A stretch of 5,900 nucleotides of DNA from an uncultured Propionibacteriaceae bacterium (GTDB lineage: Bacteria > Actinomycetota > Actinomycetes > Propionibacteriales > Propionibacteriaceae), in the NCBI GenBank assembly GCA_945875065.1, contig CAMCJC010000179.1, positions 1 to 5,900 on the forward strand, written 5' to 3'. The notes under the pieces were generated by a model. That model did no database searches, had not been told where the DNA came from, and saw nothing but the letters and a program-made list of their open reading frames with translations. Positions 4,462 to 5,900 of this stretch are shown in pieces. The translations under genes and the position numbers were made by a program. How positions within the stretch are numbered: the stretch's first letter is position 1; every line of letters starts with the position of its first letter.

Positions 4462-5675
4462 CCGCTTTCCTTGATCATCCTCGGGAGCCGCTTCGGCCCG
4501 TCGTCGACACGCCAACGGCTCTTGCGGAGTGTTTGGCAGCGCTGAAGCGCGGCTCCGGCGAGGTAGCCTTTGACGCCGAACGTGCCCACGGGCACCGGTA
4601 TTGGCCGAAGGCCTACCTGTTCCAAATCCGGCGCGAAGGCGGCGGTACTTGGCTGATCGATCCCGTGGCGTTCGAAGCTGACAGGCGCGCGGATCTGACG
4701 GCGGTGGCCAGGGCCTGCGGCGACGCCACCTGGCTGCTGCACGCCGCCACCCAGGACCTGCCCTGCATGGCCGAGGTGGGGATCTACCCCCAGAAGCTGT
4801 TCGACACTGAGCTAGCGGCTCGGCTCCTAGGAGAGTCTCAGGTCTCCCTGGCCGCCTTGCTGGACTCGAAGCTGGGCTTGCGGTTGAAGAAGGCCCACTC
4901 TGCGGCGAACTGGGCGTCACGGCCCCTACCCGAGTCCTGGCTAACATACGCCGCCCTCGACGTGGACTACCTAACCGACTTGGCCGCCGTACTGCGCGAG
5001 GAACTCGATTCGGCCGGGCGTCGGGACTGGGCGGAGCAGGAGTTCACACACATCTTGACGACTTTCGCGACCCCGCCAGAGCCCAGAGCAGAACCATGGC
5101 GGCGCCTGTCCGGACTCCAGGGGCTACGCACAGCCAAGCAGCTCGCCATCGCCCGGGCGCTGTGGGAGGAACGCGACCGCATCGCGCAGTCGCTGGACCG
5201 CCCTCCCGGGCGCATCGTCCCCGATTCTGCGATCGTTGAAGTGGCCAGCCTGGCTGTCAAAGATGGGCCGTTCCCGAACGGTGATGACCTTAGGGGCGTC
5301 CCCGGATTCCAACAGCGAGGCGCCCAGCGTTATCGCACCAACTGGGTTCGTACTCTCGCTGACGTCGCGGCGCTGGAGCCGTCGCAATACCCGAATCGGC
5401 GCGAGTCTCGCGTCGGCTTCGGACATCCGAGAACCTGGGCGCGCTCGAACCCCGCAGCGGCCGAGCGGTGGAGGCCCATCCGGGCGGCGGTGGACGAACT
5501 CGCGGCATCGCTGCGCATCCAGGCGAGCCTCGTCGCCCCTCCTACCATCCTTCAGGAACTCGCCTACCGCGGCTCCCTGGGAGACGTGGCAGCGGAGTTG
5601 GGGCGCGCCGGAGCGCGGCCGTGGCAGGTGGAGCTCGTCGCGCCGGTCGTGGTGGCCGCCCTTCAGACGGTCTGA
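4458..5675 (+). CDS. rnd: Ribonuclease D family 3'-5' exonuclease with HRDC domains
   Basis: RNase D trims 3' ends of tRNA precursors and other small RNAs using two metal ions. Of 405 residues, the DEDDy exonuclease domain (about 15-185) shows motif I VAFDAERAHG (Asp39, Glu41), motif II LLHAATQDLP (Asp100) and motif III YAALDVDYL (Tyr164, Asp168), so the catalytic set is complete. An HRDC domain follows (about 213-290), then a second helical HRDC-like region (about 330-405), the usual layout and length. The Asp of the TDW/ADW-x-x-RPL segment is Asn151 here (AANWASRPL). The start is the ATG at 4458, overlapping the DUF3000 stop by 4 nt, implying coupled translation; the frame stays open upstream to 4110 only as a shadow of DUF3000. 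The end overlaps dxs tail to tail. This gene is the last of the plus-strand group headed by tRNA-Val(CAC). Confidence 0.93.
   Translation: MTAFLDHPREPLRPVVDTPTALAECLAALKRGSGEVAFDAERAHGHRYWPKAYLFQIRREGGGTWLIDPVAFEADRRADLTAVARACGDATWLLHAATQDLPCMAEVGIYPQKLFDTELAARLLGESQVSLAALLDSKLGLRLKKAHSAANWASRPLPESWLTYAALDVDYLTDLAAVLREELDSAGRRDWAEQEFTHILTTFATPPEPRAEPWRRLSGLQGLRTAKQLAIARALWEERDRIAQSLDRPPGRIVPDSAIVEVASLAVKDGPFPNGDDLRGVPGFQQRGAQRYRTNWVRTLADVAALEPSQYPNRRESRVGFGHPRTWARSNPAAAERWRPIRAAVDELAASLRIQASLVAPPTILQELAYRGSLGDVAAELGRAGARPWQVELVAPVVVAALQTV
5663..5675. repeat. Perfect 13-bp palindrome holding the stop codons of rnd and dxs
   Basis: TCAGAC-G-GTCTGA: the plus strand reads CAG-ACG-GTC-TGA (rnd) and the minus strand CAG-ACC-GTC-TGA (dxs), so both proteins end in Gln-Thr-Val. 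No T-run follows on either strand, so it is not a normal intrinsic terminator, though it marks where the two transcripts meet. Confidence 0.8.
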
Positions 5676-5900
5676 CTCACCTTCAGCCGCAGCGTCTCCT
5701 CCAGTACCTTGCGGGAAATGTCGCGGGCGTTCAGGCCAAGATCCTCTAGTACCTGGTCCCTAGTGCCAAGCTTGAGGAACTCCTGTCTGATGCCGTAAGT
5801 CAGCACCCTGGGGCCTTCGGGAGCGGCCGCCAATGCCGACCGGAGACGCTCTCCCAGCCCGCCAGTTAGCAGGTTGTCCTCGATGCTGACGACTAGGCCG
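5663..5900 (-). CDS. dxs: 1-deoxy-D-xylulose-5-phosphate synthase, C-terminal end, runs off the window
   Basis: DXS condenses pyruvate with glyceraldehyde 3-phosphate, the first step of the MEP isoprenoid pathway, using thiamine diphosphate. Only the last 78 residues are in view, part of the transketolase C-terminal domain: LVVSIEDNLLTGGLGERL (2-19), matching the VTVEDGxxxGGxG stretch of the family, then VLTYGIRQEFLKLGTRDQV (32-50) and LEDLGLNARDISRKVLEE (51-68), which is the family's GIPQEFL..G.R..IL..IGL..Q ending. Arg38 stands where Pro is usual in GIPQEF, and Asn replaces Gly after the IED. The stop at 5665-5663 overlaps the RNase D reading frame by 13 bases. Convergent rnd and dxs next to each other is a familiar actinobacterial order. 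Confidence 0.9.
   Translation of the reverse strand, partial: GLVVSIEDNLLTGGLGERLRSALAAAPEGPRVLTYGIRQEFLKLGTRDQVLEDLGLNARDISRKVLEETLRLKVSQTV

Noticed and set aside
4108..4947. 279-codon open frame on the minus strand over DUF3000 and rnd
   Set aside because: Arg/Pro/Ala-rich low-complexity translation, opposite two well-recognised genes; a GC-rich shadow frame.
1..5900. CRISPR array, insertion sequence, prophage or defence system
   Set aside because: No direct-repeat array, transposase, integrase or nuclease cluster is seen; all genes are recognisable or conserved core genes.

Overview
The window looks like a chromosomal housekeeping region of a high-GC Actinomycetota. The DUF3000 - RNase D - (convergent) dxs arrangement, the Gly-Cys-Val tRNA cluster and the GC-rich codon use all point there; DUF3000 is, as far as I know, an actinobacterial family. 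A member of the Propionibacteriales is possible, but that is only a guess. I see no insertion sequence, CRISPR array, prophage or clear sign of recent transfer.

Left part, minus strand (1-2440, read right to left): an NADP-type succinate-semialdehyde dehydrogenase gene (962-2440); a promoter and leader (about 856-936); three tightly packed tRNA genes, Gly(GCC), Cys(GCA) and Val(GAC) (618-855); a strong intrinsic terminator (578-608) whose T-tract runs straight into the start codon of a small YjdJ/NATD1-type GNAT acetyltransferase (275-577); a weaker terminator; and the first 64 codons of threonyl-tRNA synthetase (1-192).

Right part, plus strand (2569-5675): tRNA-Val(CAC), followed 40 bases later by a tight run of four genes: a CbiX/SirB-like two-domain protein that has lost its catalytic histidine, methionine sulfoxide reductase MsrB, a DUF3000 protein and ribonuclease D. 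Spacings are 1 nt, 10 nt and a 4-nt ATGA overlap, and there is no evident terminator after the tRNA. The group could be one transcript headed by a tRNA and ending in a nuclease family that trims tRNA 3' ends. The last 78 codons of dxs (DXP synthase) come in from the right on the minus strand and overlap the RNase D stop by 13 bases, within a perfect palindrome.

The two halves diverge from a 128-bp intergenic region (2441-2568). It holds the tRNA-Val(CAC) promoter and a GATA-GAG-TATC palindrome that gives a -10-like hexamer on each strand. No gene-free stretch exceeds about 130 bases. The main theme is translation and tRNA supply (four tRNAs, ThrS, RNase D), mixed with protein repair (MsrB), a tetrapyrrole-chelatase relative and isoprenoid synthesis. 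Nothing here is clearly a new multi-gene system. The more unusual points are the tRNA-headed operon, the chelatase-like protein without its histidine, and several compact overlaps of signals at gene borders.
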